DNA of 64,000 nucleotides from an uncultured Eubacteriales bacterium (GCA_900546255.1 URCB01000002.1:1-64000); one strand, 5' to 3'. Positions 17,063 to 25,460 are shown, numbered from the stretch's first letter. Numbers and translations are program-made. Notes: generated by a model not told the origin, from the letters alone.

Positions 17063-17073
17063 CATATCTTATT

Positions 17074-17124
17074 TCAAAAGGCCCACGCGGTCCTGCTCCG
17101 GCGGGGCCTGGTGGGCTTTTTGAA
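17074..17124 (+). terminator. Terminator of rnpB
   Basis: CAAAAGGCCCAC pairs with GTGGGCTTTTTG around an inner GC-rich hairpin, ending in TTTTT. Confidence 0.75.
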
Positions 17125-17160
17125 AGACATTTGATCCCTGTCCCGGGAAGGAGAAGCGCT

Positions 17161-17760
17161 ATGAGCATTCCAGTCATTACCATTTCCAGAGAGTATGGGT
17201 CCGGCGGCCGGGCCATCGGCGAAAAGCTGGCCAAGGAGTTGGGGATTCCTTTCTACAACAAGGAACTGATTCTAATGGCAGCCAAGGAGAGTGGCCTGTC
17301 CGAGGAGTACATCAAGAAAGCGGAGCAGCAGAAATCCACCAGTTTCCTCTACGGGCTGTACATGGGGGCCCAGCAGCTGCCCATGAACGACCAAATCTTC
17401 CTGATTCAAAGCAAGATCATCCGGGAGATTGCGGAGAAAGGGCCTTGCGTCATCGTGGGCCGCTGCGCCGACTATGTCCTGCGGGAGCGGAAGGACCTGC
17501 TCAGTGTGTTCATCCATGCGCCGTTGTCTTTCCGGGCCCAGCGCGCCCAGAAGGTGTATGAGAAGACCGCCAGCAACATCGAGGATTTTGTGAAGAAAAA
17601 GGACAAGAAGCGGGCGGCTTTCTACAACTATTTCTCCCAGAATAAATGGGGGGACGCCCGACATTACCACCTGGCCATCAGCAGTGTGTACGGCGTGGAC
17701 TTTGCCGTGGAGGTCCTCAAGCACGCGGCGGAATCCTTCCCGGGAGGGGAGGCTCTGTGA
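17161..17760 (+). CDS. Cytidylate kinase-like family protein
   Basis: The 199-residue protein belongs to the cytidylate-kinase-like P-loop family. It starts ITISREYGSGGRAIGEKLA (variant Walker A, residues about 6-24) and has CVIVGRCADYVL near 98 and a lid-like basic region near 140. Canonical Cmk is longer and has a GPAGAGKS loop, so the true substrate is uncertain. AAGGAG precedes ATG 17161. It overlaps the downstream transporter gene by four bases (GTGA), implying one transcript. Confidence 0.8.
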   Translation: MSIPVITISREYGSGGRAIGEKLAKELGIPFYNKELILMAAKESGLSEEYIKKAEQQKSTSFLYGLYMGAQQLPMNDQIFLIQSKIIREIAEKGPCVIVGRCADYVLRERKDLLSVFIHAPLSFRAQRAQKVYEKTASNIEDFVKKKDKKRAAFYNYFSQNKWGDARHYHLAISSVYGVDFAVEVLKHAAESFPGGEAL

Positions 17761-19142
17761 GCGGACCGGTCCAACCACCCCAGGAAAATAAGATGGGGGT
17801 CATGCCCATCCGACGGCTCCTTCTGACCATGTCGGGGCCTATGATGGTCTCCATGCTGATCCAGGCCCTGTACAATGTGGTGGACAGCATGTTTGTCTCC
17901 TACATCAGTGAGGGGGCGTTGACGGCAGTCTCCCTGGCCTACCCCATGCAAAACCTAATGATCGCTGTGGCCACGGGCACGGGGGTGGGCGTCAATGCCC
18001 TTCTCTCCCGAAACTTGGGGGAGAAGAACTTTGAAATGGCAAACCGCGCGGCGGGCAATGCCATCTTCCTAGGCGTGGTGAGTTTTGCGGTGTTTGCCCT
18101 GGTGGGGGCAGTGGGATCCCGGCTGTATTTTACCGTCCAGGTGGATGACCCGGAAATCATCGCCTATGGGGTGGACTATTTGTCCGTCATCATGGTCCTC
18201 TCTGTGGGCTGCTTTGGGCAGGTGCTCCTGTCCCGGCTGCTCCAATCCACCGGCAAGACCTTCTATAGTATGGTCATCCAGTTGGTGGGGGCGGGGCTGA
18301 ACATTGTTCTGGACCCCATTATGATCTTTGGCCTGCTGGGCTGCCCCGCCATGGGCGTGGCCGGTGCGGCGTTGGCTACCGTGATTAGCCAGGTGGCAGG
18401 CACAATCTTGGGCCTTTACTACAACCTGCGGAAAAATCCAGAGATCCGTTTCGCTTGGACCTACCTGCGTCCCAGCAAGCCGGTGATTGCCCGGATTTAT
18501 GGGGTGGGGATTCCGTCTATTCTCCTACAGACGGTCTCTTCCTTGCTGATCTTCGGGCTCAACCAGATCTTGGTGGTCTTTTCTGAGACGGCGACAGCGG
18601 TGTATGGCGTGTACTTTAAGCTCCAAGGCTTTGCCTTCCTGCCCATCATCGGGATGAACAACGGTATGGTGCCCATCATCGCCTACAACTATGGCGCGCG
18701 AAAGCCAGACCGTATTATGGAGACCATCAAGCTGGCCATCCGCTATGCCACCCTTATCATGGTGGTTGCGGTGGTGCTGTTTCAGATTTTTCCGGCCCAG
18801 CTGCTGGGCATCTTCCAGGCATCCCCGGAGATGCTGACCATTGGCGTACCTGCCCTGCGGATTTTGAGCCTGTGTTTTCTCATTGGCGGGTTCACCATCG
18901 TGGCCTCTTCGGTGTTTCAGGCTTTGGGGAAAGGGCTTCTCAGCATGTCCATCTCGGTGTTCCGGCAGCTGATCCTGGTCCTTCCGCTGGCCTATGCCCT
19001 GTCTTTGACTGGGGAACTGAACATGGTCTGGTGGTCCTTTCCCATTGCGGAGGTCCTGGCAGGGCTGCTGGCGCTGTACTACCTCCGGCGGGCCTATCGC
19101 CGGGTGATTCAGCCCCTGGCAGACCAGGATTATCGCTTCTAA
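17757..19142 (+). CDS. MATE family efflux transporter
   Basis: The protein of about 461 residues has twelve predicted membrane helices in two related halves, with MATE hallmarks such as QALYNVVDSMFVS near the first helix and LLQSTGKTFYSM in the first half. MATE proteins export drugs or metabolites in exchange for Na+ or H+. I place the start at GTG 17757, four bases into the kinase-like gene and behind GGGAGGGGAGG; ATG 17793 is the alternative. The pairing with a nucleotide-kinase-like gene gives no firm clue to substrate. Confidence 0.85.
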   Translation: MSGPVQPPQENKMGVMPIRRLLLTMSGPMMVSMLIQALYNVVDSMFVSYISEGALTAVSLAYPMQNLMIAVATGTGVGVNALLSRNLGEKNFEMANRAAGNAIFLGVVSFAVFALVGAVGSRLYFTVQVDDPEIIAYGVDYLSVIMVLSVGCFGQVLLSRLLQSTGKTFYSMVIQLVGAGLNIVLDPIMIFGLLGCPAMGVAGAALATVISQVAGTILGLYYNLRKNPEIRFAWTYLRPSKPVIARIYGVGIPSILLQTVSSLLIFGLNQILVVFSETATAVYGVYFKLQGFAFLPIIGMNNGMVPIIAYNYGARKPDRIMETIKLAIRYATLIMVVAVVLFQIFPAQLLGIFQASPEMLTIGVPALRILSLCFLIGGFTIVASSVFQALGKGLLSMSISVFRQLILVLPLAYALSLTGELNMVWWSFPIAEVLAGLLALYYLRRAYRRVIQPLADQDYRF

Positions 19143-19455
19143 CCCATCCCTGCAGGGAAAACTGCATGTACTAGAAAAATGTAGTATAAAAAGTGGGAAG
19201 TTAGTTAATCAGTCCGATTTATTTTGTTGAAATTAGGCAGTATAATTAGGGATGTAAATGAGTGATTCTGTGACGGGAGAACTGCGGGCAAAGGCCGGAT
19301 TTTTCCGTCCCAAGGCAGGATCCTTGGTCATATTTATGAGAACAATTGCCCCGCTCTGAAGACCCTTCGGAAACGGGCAGTGTTTTAGCTTGCTCTGCTA
19401 CCAGAGCGGGCGATCTTTGTCAGCGAAACTTAATTTATTATGGAGGTAGATTATC
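19143..19455 (+). promoter_or_regulatory. Promoter and long structured leader of the acyl-CoA dehydrogenase gene
   Basis: A TATAAT box at 19241-19246 has only a weak -35 (TTTATT) at 17-base spacing. The roughly 200-base leader that follows contains a large hairpin in which GCCCCGCTCTG (19350-19360) pairs with CAGAGCGGGC (about 19401-19410), plus smaller inner repeats. No convincing T tract follows, so it is not a clear terminator. GGAGG precedes the start codon. I could not assign it to a known riboswitch class. Confidence 0.5.
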
Positions 19456-20622
19456 ATGCGGTTACTGACTGAAGAACAGAAGCATTGGGTAGAAGTGATT
19501 GGCGATTTCTGCAAGAAGGAAATCGAGCCCATCATGCTGGAGTGGGACAAGGTTGTGGATCCCTCCAAGGCCATCCCCTTCGAGCCCTATGCTAAGGCTT
19601 TCAAGCTGGGCCTGAACTCCTTCGAGATCCCCAAGGAGTACGGCGGCAACAAGGTCGACCTGGCTACCGCTGAGGTTATGTACGAAGAGATGGGCTACTA
19701 TGACGGCAACTTCGCTTCCGTCATGCAGACCACCAACCTGGCTCTGAAGCCCATCCTGATCGGTGGTACCCCCGAGCAGGTGAAGTACTTCTCCGAGCAC
19801 ATCCTGAACGGCAAGGGCTATGCTGCTTTCGCTCTGACCGAGCCCCAGTCCGGTTCCGACGCTTCCAACGTTCTGACCACTGCTGTTAAGGACGGCGACG
19901 AGTGGGTCATCAACGGTGAGAAGTGCTTCATCACCAACGGCGGCGAGGCCGACATCGTCTGCGTGTTCGCTGCTACCGATCCCACCGCTGGTGCCAAGGG
20001 CATCTCCGCTTTCATGGTTCCCACCAGCGTCCCCGGCTTCTCTGTCACCAAGTATGAGGACAAGAGCGGCTTCCGTACCATCTCCACCTGCTCCCTGAAG
20101 TTCGAGAACGTCCGCGTTCCCGCTTCCAACCTGGTTGGTGGTGAGGCTGGCCTGGGCAAGGGCTTCAGCTTCGCTATGAAGACCCTGGACAAGTCCCGTG
20201 CTTGCGTGGGCGCTCTGGCTGTTGGTATCGCTCGCCGCGCTCTGGACGAGGCCATTGCCTTCGTGAAGGAGAGAGTCACCTTCGGTGCTCCTGTTGCTAA
20301 GCGTCAGGGCATCCAGTGGATGATCGCCGACATGGCCACCAAGATCGAGGCTTCCCGTTGCCTGGTCTCCCACGCCAACGACCTGCAGAGCAAGGGCCTG
20401 CCCTTCTCCACCGAGGCTGCTATGGCTAAGATGTTCGCTACCCAGTCCGCTATGGAAGTCTGCACCGACGCTATCCAGCTGATGGGCGGCAAGGGCTACA
20501 TGAAGGAAGACTGCGTTGAGAAGTGCTTCCGCGACATCAAGGCTTACTGCATCTTCGAGGGCACCAACCAGGTCCAGAAGATGGTTATCTCCGGCGCCAT
20601 CATGTCCGGCAAGCGTCACTAA
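19456..20622 (+). CDS. Acyl-CoA dehydrogenase, probably butyryl-CoA type
   Basis: The 388-residue flavoprotein shows all acyl-CoA dehydrogenase domains: N-terminal helical, beta domain with AFALTEPQSGSDASN (FAD contact, residues about 122-136), and C-terminal helical with the catalytic glutamate expected in IFEGTNQVQ near 370. In butyrate producers such enzymes reduce crotonyl-CoA to butyryl-CoA with electrons handled by EtfAB; etfB-etfA lie at the right end of this window. Codon use differs sharply from neighbours (many GCT, GTT, CGT), a sign of very high expression. It is a single gene with its own leader and terminator. Confidence 0.9.
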   Translation: MRLLTEEQKHWVEVIGDFCKKEIEPIMLEWDKVVDPSKAIPFEPYAKAFKLGLNSFEIPKEYGGNKVDLATAEVMYEEMGYYDGNFASVMQTTNLALKPILIGGTPEQVKYFSEHILNGKGYAAFALTEPQSGSDASNVLTTAVKDGDEWVINGEKCFITNGGEADIVCVFAATDPTAGAKGISAFMVPTSVPGFSVTKYEDKSGFRTISTCSLKFENVRVPASNLVGGEAGLGKGFSFAMKTLDKSRACVGALAVGIARRALDEAIAFVKERVTFGAPVAKRQGIQWMIADMATKIEASRCLVSHANDLQSKGLPFSTEAAMAKMFATQSAMEVCTDAIQLMGGKGYMKEDCVEKCFRDIKAYCIFEGTNQVQKMVISGAIMSGKRH

Positions 20623-20665
20623 TTGACGGCTTCTTTGCCTTCGGGCAAGGTCCATTAGAGACTGC

Positions 20666-20703
20666 AAAAGACCCAGCTGAGCAATCAGCTGGGTCTTTTT
20701 TCT
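20666..20703 (+). terminator. Terminator of the acyl-CoA dehydrogenase gene
   Basis: AAAAGACCCAGCTGA pairs with TCAGCTGGGTCTTTTTT. Canonical and strong. Confidence 0.9.
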
Positions 20704-20720
20704 CTGCATATAACCAGAGA

Positions 20721-20747
20721 CGCCCCCGTCGCGGTCCGACGGGGGCG
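20721..20747. terminator. GC-rich hairpin between convergent genes
   Basis: CGCCCCCGTCG and CGACGGGGGCG form an 11-base-pair stem 16 bases past the stop of the minus-strand YgjV-like gene. No T run follows on either strand, so it may be a weak terminator or mRNA end stabiliser. Confidence 0.4.
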
Positions 20748-20762
20748 CTTTGGCACAGAGAG

Positions 20763-21296
20763 TCAGTGGGTGGCGGGGGTTTTCTGCTTACGCAGGTCAA
20801 AGCGGTACACGGCAATGCAGAAAGAAATAAAGGCACACACTTCCACGGCGGCACAGCCATAGGCGCCGGTGAGCAGATCATAGGCCAGCATGGGGGGCGA
20901 GTTCACCAGGAAGAGCAGCCGGGTTCGGGCCATGTTGTGGGTCCACAAAGCCAGGGTGGTGCAGCACATGGAGAAGCAGGGGAGCAGGCAGTAGAACCCA
21001 TCCCAGGTGAGCAGGGCGCTGCCCAGGTAGAGCCCTAGCAGCAGGACCACCCAGCCTTTGTGCTTGGCCCAGGGGCGGTCGTTATGATAGCAGAGTATTG
21101 CCCGAAAGAGCCCAACGGCATTGGTGAGCACTGCGGTGTAAGCCCCTAGCAAACCGTAGTGGCCGGCCCACATGACGCAGCAGACCATCTGCAATCGAAG
21201 GATTCGGCTTCGGCTTCCGCTTTGCAGGGAGGTAAAGCAGAGGATGGAGGGAACCAACCCCAAAGCCTGTATGGCGAAAAAAGAGAGATCAGGCAT
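20763..21296 (-). CDS. YgjV-like inner membrane protein
   Basis: The 177-residue protein is nearly all hydrophobic, with five or six membrane segments (for example IQALGLVPSILCFTSLQS at the N-terminus and VVLLLGLYLGSALLTW in the middle). The pattern LQMVCCVMWAGHYGLLGAY resembles the YgjV/Imp-YgjV family of uncharacterised inner membrane proteins. Function is unknown. It is transcribed away from the Crp-like regulator across an 90-base gap, which leaves open shared control. Confidence 0.65.
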   Translation of the reverse strand: MPDLSFFAIQALGLVPSILCFTSLQSGSRSRILRLQMVCCVMWAGHYGLLGAYTAVLTNAVGLFRAILCYHNDRPWAKHKGWVVLLLGLYLGSALLTWDGFYCLLPCFSMCCTTLALWTHNMARTRLLFLVNSPPMLAYDLLTGAYGCAAVEVCAFISFCIAVYRFDLRKQKTPATH

Positions 21297-21386
21297 AGAA
21301 GACCTCCTCAGATTCTGAGATTGTCTTCATTTTACGGGAGATCTGTGGTAAAGTAATAGGAGAAATCTCACAGAGGAGGGACAAAG

Positions 21387-22025
21387 ATGGAGGGAAAACC
21401 CCTGAAAGATTTGTTCTCTTTTGACATCTCCCCCTATGCGCAGTGGCAGGTGTACCCCAGCGGTGGGGTGATTTTCCCCCCGTGGGAGGCGCTCACCCAG
21501 CTGGTCTATCTGGTGGAGGGCCGGGCCAAGTGCACCACCAGTTTGGAAAACGGGGCGGTGACCATCCTGGATTTCGCCCAGGGCCCCTGCTTTTTGGGGG
21601 AAATGGAGCTGTTGGGGGTGCAGGAGATGAGCAGCGAGGTGACCGCGCAGACGGAATGCCAGGGCTGGGTGATCCAATGGGAGCATTGCCGGGAGAAGAT
21701 GCTGGCCGACCCGGTGTTCCTTCGGGCGCTGTGCGTGGCATCCAACGAGAAAGCCGTACGGGTGACGGCGGCAGCGGTGCGGAACCAAAACTATCCTCTG
21801 AAGAACCGCCTGGCCACCTTCCTGCTGAACACTCAGCACCAGGGGGTGTATCGGGAGCCCCATGCCCAGGCTGCGGCCTACCTGGGGGTGAGTTACCGCC
21901 ACCTCCTGTCGGTGCTGGCGGCCTTTCAGCGGGAAGGGCTGGTGGAAAAAACACCGGAAGGGTACCACTTGCGAGACTGGGCAGGCCTGCGGGCCCTGCA
22001 AATTCCGGATGTGTTGTCGCCCTAA
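21387..22025 (+). CDS. Crp/Fnr family transcriptional regulator
   Basis: The 212-residue protein has a cyclic-nucleotide-binding-type beta-barrel (residues about 20-120, with LVEGRAKC) and a C-terminal winged helix (about 150-195; AAAYLGVSYRHLLSVLAAFQREG is the recognition region). No N-terminal Fnr iron-sulfur cysteine set is visible. It resembles the YeiL-like branch. AGGAGGG precedes ATG. A GNAT gene follows after 21 bases in the same direction and is probably co-transcribed. The signal is unknown. Confidence 0.82.
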   Translation: MEGKPLKDLFSFDISPYAQWQVYPSGGVIFPPWEALTQLVYLVEGRAKCTTSLENGAVTILDFAQGPCFLGEMELLGVQEMSSEVTAQTECQGWVIQWEHCREKMLADPVFLRALCVASNEKAVRVTAAAVRNQNYPLKNRLATFLLNTQHQGVYREPHAQAAAYLGVSYRHLLSVLAAFQREGLVEKTPEGYHLRDWAGLRALQIPDVLSP

Positions 22026-22046
22026 AAAGGTGGTAGAAGGGAGCGT

Positions 22047-22676
22047 ATGATGCAGAACAGTAAGGGAACCATTCGCCGGGAACGGCCGGCGGACTATGCC
22101 GCCGTGGAGCAGCTGACCCGGGAGGCCTTTTGGAATGTGTACCGCCCGGGGTGCATGGAGCACTATGTGGTGCACGTTCTCCGGGACGATCCTGCCTTTG
22201 TTCCAGAGCTGGATCTTGTGCTGGAAAGGGAGGGGCAGCTGATCGGGCACGTCCTCTATATGCGGGCCCAGCTGCATACCGTGGATGGCCGCATCCTTCC
22301 GGTGATGACCTTTGGTCCCATCAGTATCCACCCCGACTTTCAGGGGCAGGGATATGGTGCGCAGTTACTGGAGGCCTCCATGGAGCGGGCCAAGCAGATG
22401 GGGGCAGGGGCCCTGTGCATCGAGGGAAACCCTGCGTATTATGGCCGTTTCGGGTTTGCAGCGGCCAGCGCCAGGGGGATCCGCTGCCAGGGAACCCCGG
22501 CGGAGGATCCAGCCCCCTATTTCCTGTGCAAGGAGTTGGTAGAAGGCTATCTGGAGGGCTGTGCGGGGGTGTACCACACGCCGGAAGGGTACTTTGTAGA
22601 GGAGGAAGCGGTGGAGCGTTTCGACCAAGCTTTTCCCCCGAAGAAGAAGGAAACCCTGCCTGGTCAGTTGTTCTGA
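22047..22676 (+). CDS. GNAT family N-acetyltransferase
   Basis: The 209-residue protein shows the GNAT fold: a pocket-forming N-terminus, then PISIHPDFQGQGYGAQLLEAS (motif A, residues about 91-111; QGQGYG binds acetyl-CoA) and YYGRFGF near 130. It resembles the YhbS-type predicted acetyltransferases. GAAGGGAG precedes the ATG pair at 22047/22050. It follows the Crp-like gene in a likely two-gene unit. Substrate unknown. Confidence 0.82.
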   Translation: MMQNSKGTIRRERPADYAAVEQLTREAFWNVYRPGCMEHYVVHVLRDDPAFVPELDLVLEREGQLIGHVLYMRAQLHTVDGRILPVMTFGPISIHPDFQGQGYGAQLLEASMERAKQMGAGALCIEGNPAYYGRFGFAAASARGIRCQGTPAEDPAPYFLCKELVEGYLEGCAGVYHTPEGYFVEEEAVERFDQAFPPKKKETLPGQLF

Positions 22677-22710
22677 CGGGCAGGGAAAAAGGGGCGCAAT
22701 TAGGCCGACC

Positions 22711-22739
22711 TTGACAGCACACCCAGGGTCTGCTATGAT
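22711..22739 (+). promoter_or_regulatory. Strong promoter of the leader RNA before the AIPR-like gene
   Basis: TTGACA (22711-22716), a 17-base spacer and TATGAT (22734-22739). Start predicted near 22746. Confidence 0.8.
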
Positions 22740-22745
22740 GGCCTT

Positions 22746-22855
22746 GCCTGCTGGATAGTGGGCGGAAGCCAATGTACCTGGATAGGTTCTGGAAATGAGG
22801 CGCAATATCGTCATAGACTGTATTTCTACGGACCAACGAGGGTTGGTCCGTTTTT
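22746..22855 (+). ncRNA. Terminated leader RNA of unknown class
   Basis: A transcript of about 110 bases is bounded by the promoter above and an intrinsic terminator at 22829-22855 (CGGACCAAC / GTTGGTCCG then TTTTT), 38 bases before the start codon of the following gene. It is either a small RNA or a conditional leader. It does not match purine, ZTP, glycine, THF, c-di-GMP or fluoride riboswitch cores that I know. Confidence 0.5.
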
Positions 22856-22892
22856 GCCTCCAGGACCCCACCGAAACGGGAGGAGACAAAGT

Positions 22893-24290
22893 ATGGTTCC
22901 AAAGCAAGACGCAATCATCGTGAAGTTTGATTTTTCCAATGACCAGACCGTGGGGGAGATCACAAAAATCGTTGGCCTTGTAATGGCCAAATATCTGGTG
23001 CCTGTCATCGACCATTTGGATCTAGAGGCCAACCCCCGTGCCTCGAGGACGGGGCCGGTCACTGCGGCCATCCAAGACTCCATCGAAACGGATCCCGCCA
23101 CCTTCCCCTTTAAAACCAAAGGGGTGTTGCTGGCGGCCTCCCAGTATGAGCGCTTGGAGAGAAACCGGGTGAAGATCACACCGAGCAACCCTTCCATTGA
23201 AGGGATTTTAGATGGGGGGCATAACACGCTGGCCATTGGCCTGTACATTTTGCAAAATGCCATGGAGTATACCGGCGGCATTTTCCCCAAAGGGCCCAAG
23301 ACGTGGCGGGATTTTAAAACATTGTGGCAGCAGCATCGCGGTGAGGTAGAGACCTACCTGGCGGCCTTGAAAAAGGACCCCGACCACAGGGCACTGCATT
23401 TTTATGTGCCTGTAGAACTGCTGGTCCCCCGCAACCCCAACGACCTGGCCTGCGTAGAGAGTTTTAAGGAGGAACTCCTGGAGATTTGTGCCGCCAGAAA
23501 CAACAATGTACAGCTGCAAGTTTCAGATAAAGCCAACCAGCTGGGGTATTTCGATGTTCTGAAGAAATTGATGGATGCCCGCAACCCCGCAGTGAGCAGC
23601 CGGATCGCGTGGAAAACCAACGACGGCGGGGACATCAAAGCGCAGGATATCGTGGCACTGGCGTGGATCCCGCTGGGTTTGATGACCTCCGTCAAGGATC
23701 AAAACGGGAGGACCATGGAACCGGTTCCCCCGCAAAGCATCTATAAAAACAAAGGGGTGTGCTTAAAGCAGTTTGAAAAACTGATGAGTTCCTCTTCGGT
23801 GACTACGGAGAGCGGGGAGGGCTATAAGCATGTGCTGAACAACAGGGAGGTCACCTCTGCCTTTCAAATTGCGGTGGAACTGCCTGTGCTGTACGACTAT
23901 ATTTATGAACGGTTTCCCGCCTGCTACAATGCAGCAGGGGGACTCTATGGGCGCATTACAGCGGTCAAAACCTTAAATGAGAAGCGGAAGGATAAAAGAA
24001 CACCGTTCGGTGGGAAAAAGATCGAAACCTTAAACCCAGAGGGGTTTATTATGCCTCTGGTGTACGGGATGCAGGCCCTGATGGAAAACAAAGTGACCCA
24101 TGGTCAGCACGAAATTGTGTGGAGGCAGCCTCCGATGGCCTTCCTCCAGAACCATCTGGAGGAGATTGTGGCCTACTATTCCGGCATTTTCAGCATGTGT
24201 GACTATGACCCCCAGAAGATTGGGAAAAACCATCAAAGCTATGCCCAGGCGCTTTCCGGGTTCAAAATGGCCCTTGCAGGTATCCTGTAA
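22893..24290 (+). CDS. Uncharacterised AIPR-like protein with DGGHN motif
   Basis: I do not recognise a named family with certainty. The 465-residue soluble protein has FPFKTKGVLLAASQYERL, then SIEGILDGGHNTLAI (DGGHN at residues 107-111), then ICAARNNNVQLQVSDKANQ. The order resembles AIPR-type proteins linked to abortive infection (NNGIT, NGxQT, RNTN...) and the DGQHR motif of DndB-like proteins. This similarity is by eye. GGAGGAG precedes ATG 22893. GC is lower than the flanks. It is a lone gene behind a terminated leader RNA and next to the 3' end of tRNA-Pro, a common integration site. A defence role is a hypothesis only. Confidence 0.6.
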   Translation: MVPKQDAIIVKFDFSNDQTVGEITKIVGLVMAKYLVPVIDHLDLEANPRASRTGPVTAAIQDSIETDPATFPFKTKGVLLAASQYERLERNRVKITPSNPSIEGILDGGHNTLAIGLYILQNAMEYTGGIFPKGPKTWRDFKTLWQQHRGEVETYLAALKKDPDHRALHFYVPVELLVPRNPNDLACVESFKEELLEICAARNNNVQLQVSDKANQLGYFDVLKKLMDARNPAVSSRIAWKTNDGGDIKAQDIVALAWIPLGLMTSVKDQNGRTMEPVPPQSIYKNKGVCLKQFEKLMSSSSVTTESGEGYKHVLNNREVTSAFQIAVELPVLYDYIYERFPACYNAAGGLYGRITAVKTLNEKRKDKRTPFGGKKIETLNPEGFIMPLVYGMQALMENKVTHGQHEIVWRQPPMAFLQNHLEEIVAYYSGIFSMCDYDPQKIGKNHQSYAQALSGFKMALAGIL

Positions 24291-24330
24291 GTGGTGCATG
24301 GTCCAGGATACCAAGCCCCTAGAACATGGA

Positions 24331-24366
24331 AAAACGCAGACTGCATTGATGCAGTCTGCGTTTTTT
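24331..24366. terminator. Terminator between the AIPR-like gene and tRNA-Pro
   Basis: AAAACGCAGACTGCA pairs with TGCAGTCTGCG followed by TTTTTT. It serves the plus-strand gene; A residues on the other side allow use by the minus-strand tRNA transcript too. Confidence 0.85.
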
Positions 24367-24441
24367 GGTCCGAGTGGGGCGACTCGAACGCCCGGTCTCT
24401 TGAACCCAAATCAAGCGCGATACCACCTTCGCTACACCCGG
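24366..24441 (-). tRNA. tRNA-Pro (anticodon TGG)
   Basis: The minus strand folds into a complete cloverleaf: acceptor CCGGGTG / CACTCGG, anticodon arm CTTGA-TTTGGGT-TCAAG with anticodon TGG, and T-arm loop TTCGAGT. Discriminator A and an encoded CCA end the gene. A promoter (TTGCAT at 24530-24525, TATAAT at 24507-24502, 17-base spacing) lies upstream. Its 3' end abuts the terminator of the AIPR-like gene. Confidence 0.95.
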
Positions 24442-24501
24442 ATCGGAGGGCTATCTCTGCTGCTTTGGCATGGCCTGCAGGCAGGAATAGCAACTTTGTG
24501 T

Positions 24502-24573
24502 ATTATAGAGGAAATTCCCTGCAAATGCAAGGTAAGAATGAGAATTGACCGGAGAAAATTTCCGTGTTACACT
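24502..24573. promoter_or_regulatory. Divergent promoters for tRNA-Pro and transketolase
   Basis: Minus strand: TTGCAT (24530-24525), 17-base spacer, TATAAT (24507-24502) for tRNA-Pro. Plus strand: TTGACC (24545-24550), 17-base spacer, TACACT (24568-24573) for the transketolase pair. Confidence 0.7.
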
Positions 24574-24617
24574 GTACCTGATTGTAGATTCACGCGGTTT
24601 GTTGGAGGAGGAACAAT

Positions 24618-25460
24618 ATGAACACAGATCTGCGCACACTGGAAGCCGTTGCGGCCAAGGGACGGCTTCTGGGGCTGGACATGGTCTATCACTGCGCGTC
24701 CGGGCATCTGGGCGGCTCGTTCTCGGCCATGGACATCCTTACCGTTTTGTACTTTGATGTGATGCACGTGGACCCGAACAACCCCGCAGACCCCAACCGG
24801 GACCGTTTCGTCCTGTCCAAGGGCCACTGCACCCCGGCGCTGTACCCGATCCTGGCTCAGCGAGGCTATTTCCCGGAGGAGGCATTGGACCTGTTCCGCA
24901 GCATCCAGGGCCACCTATCCGGGCATGCGGAGATGCACCATGTGAAGGGTGTGGATATGTCCACGGGCTCCCTGGGGCAGGGGATCTCCGCAGCAGTGGG
25001 AATGGCGCTGGCCGGCAAGATGGACCAGAAGGATTACCGGGTCTATGCGGTCCTGGGAGACGGTGAAGTGGAGGAAGGCCAGGTGTGGGAGGCCTTCATG
25101 AGCGCCGCCAAGTATAAGCTGGACAACCTCTGTGCCGTCATCGACGTCAACGGCCTGCAGATTGACGGCAAGACCGCCGACGTAATGCCCACCGAGCCCC
25201 TGGACCAGAAACTTCAGGCCTTTGGCTGGAACGTGATTCCCGTGGACGGCCACGATATGGAGGCACTGTCCGCCGCCTTTGCCCAGGCCAAAGACTGTAA
25301 GGGTGTGCCTACCATGCTTCTGGCCAAGACAGTGAAAGGCAAGGGGGTCTCCTTCATGGAGAACCAGGCGGGCTGGCACGGCAAGGCCCCCAATGCAGAG
25401 CAGTATGAACAAGCCCGCCAGGAGCTGGTCGCCACCCTGGCAGAAAAGGAGGGGAAGTAA
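24618..25460 (+). CDS. Transketolase, N-terminal (thiamine-diphosphate binding) subunit
   Basis: The 280-residue protein covers the pyrophosphate-binding half of transketolase. It has GHLGGSFSAMDILTVLY near residue 27, LSKGHCTPALYPIL near 65, and the ThDP/metal motif GDGEVEEGQVWEA near 147. With the next gene it forms the split enzyme that moves two-carbon ketol units in the pentose phosphate pathway. GGAGGAGG precedes ATG. Its stop lies two bases before the ATG of the C-terminal subunit, so expression is tightly coupled. Confidence 0.94.
   Translation: MNTDLRTLEAVAAKGRLLGLDMVYHCASGHLGGSFSAMDILTVLYFDVMHVDPNNPADPNRDRFVLSKGHCTPALYPILAQRGYFPEEALDLFRSIQGHLSGHAEMHHVKGVDMSTGSLGQGISAAVGMALAGKMDQKDYRVYAVLGDGEVEEGQVWEAFMSAAKYKLDNLCAVIDVNGLQIDGKTADVMPTEPLDQKLQAFGWNVIPVDGHDMEALSAAFAQAKDCKGVPTMLLAKTVKGKGVSFMENQAGWHGKAPNAEQYEQARQELVATLAEKEGK

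Noticed and set aside
19200-19260. Rex operator upstream of the acyl-CoA dehydrogenase gene
   Set aside because: TTGTTGAAATTAGG resembles one half-site, but the second half of the TTGTTAAnnnnTTAACAA dyad is missing.
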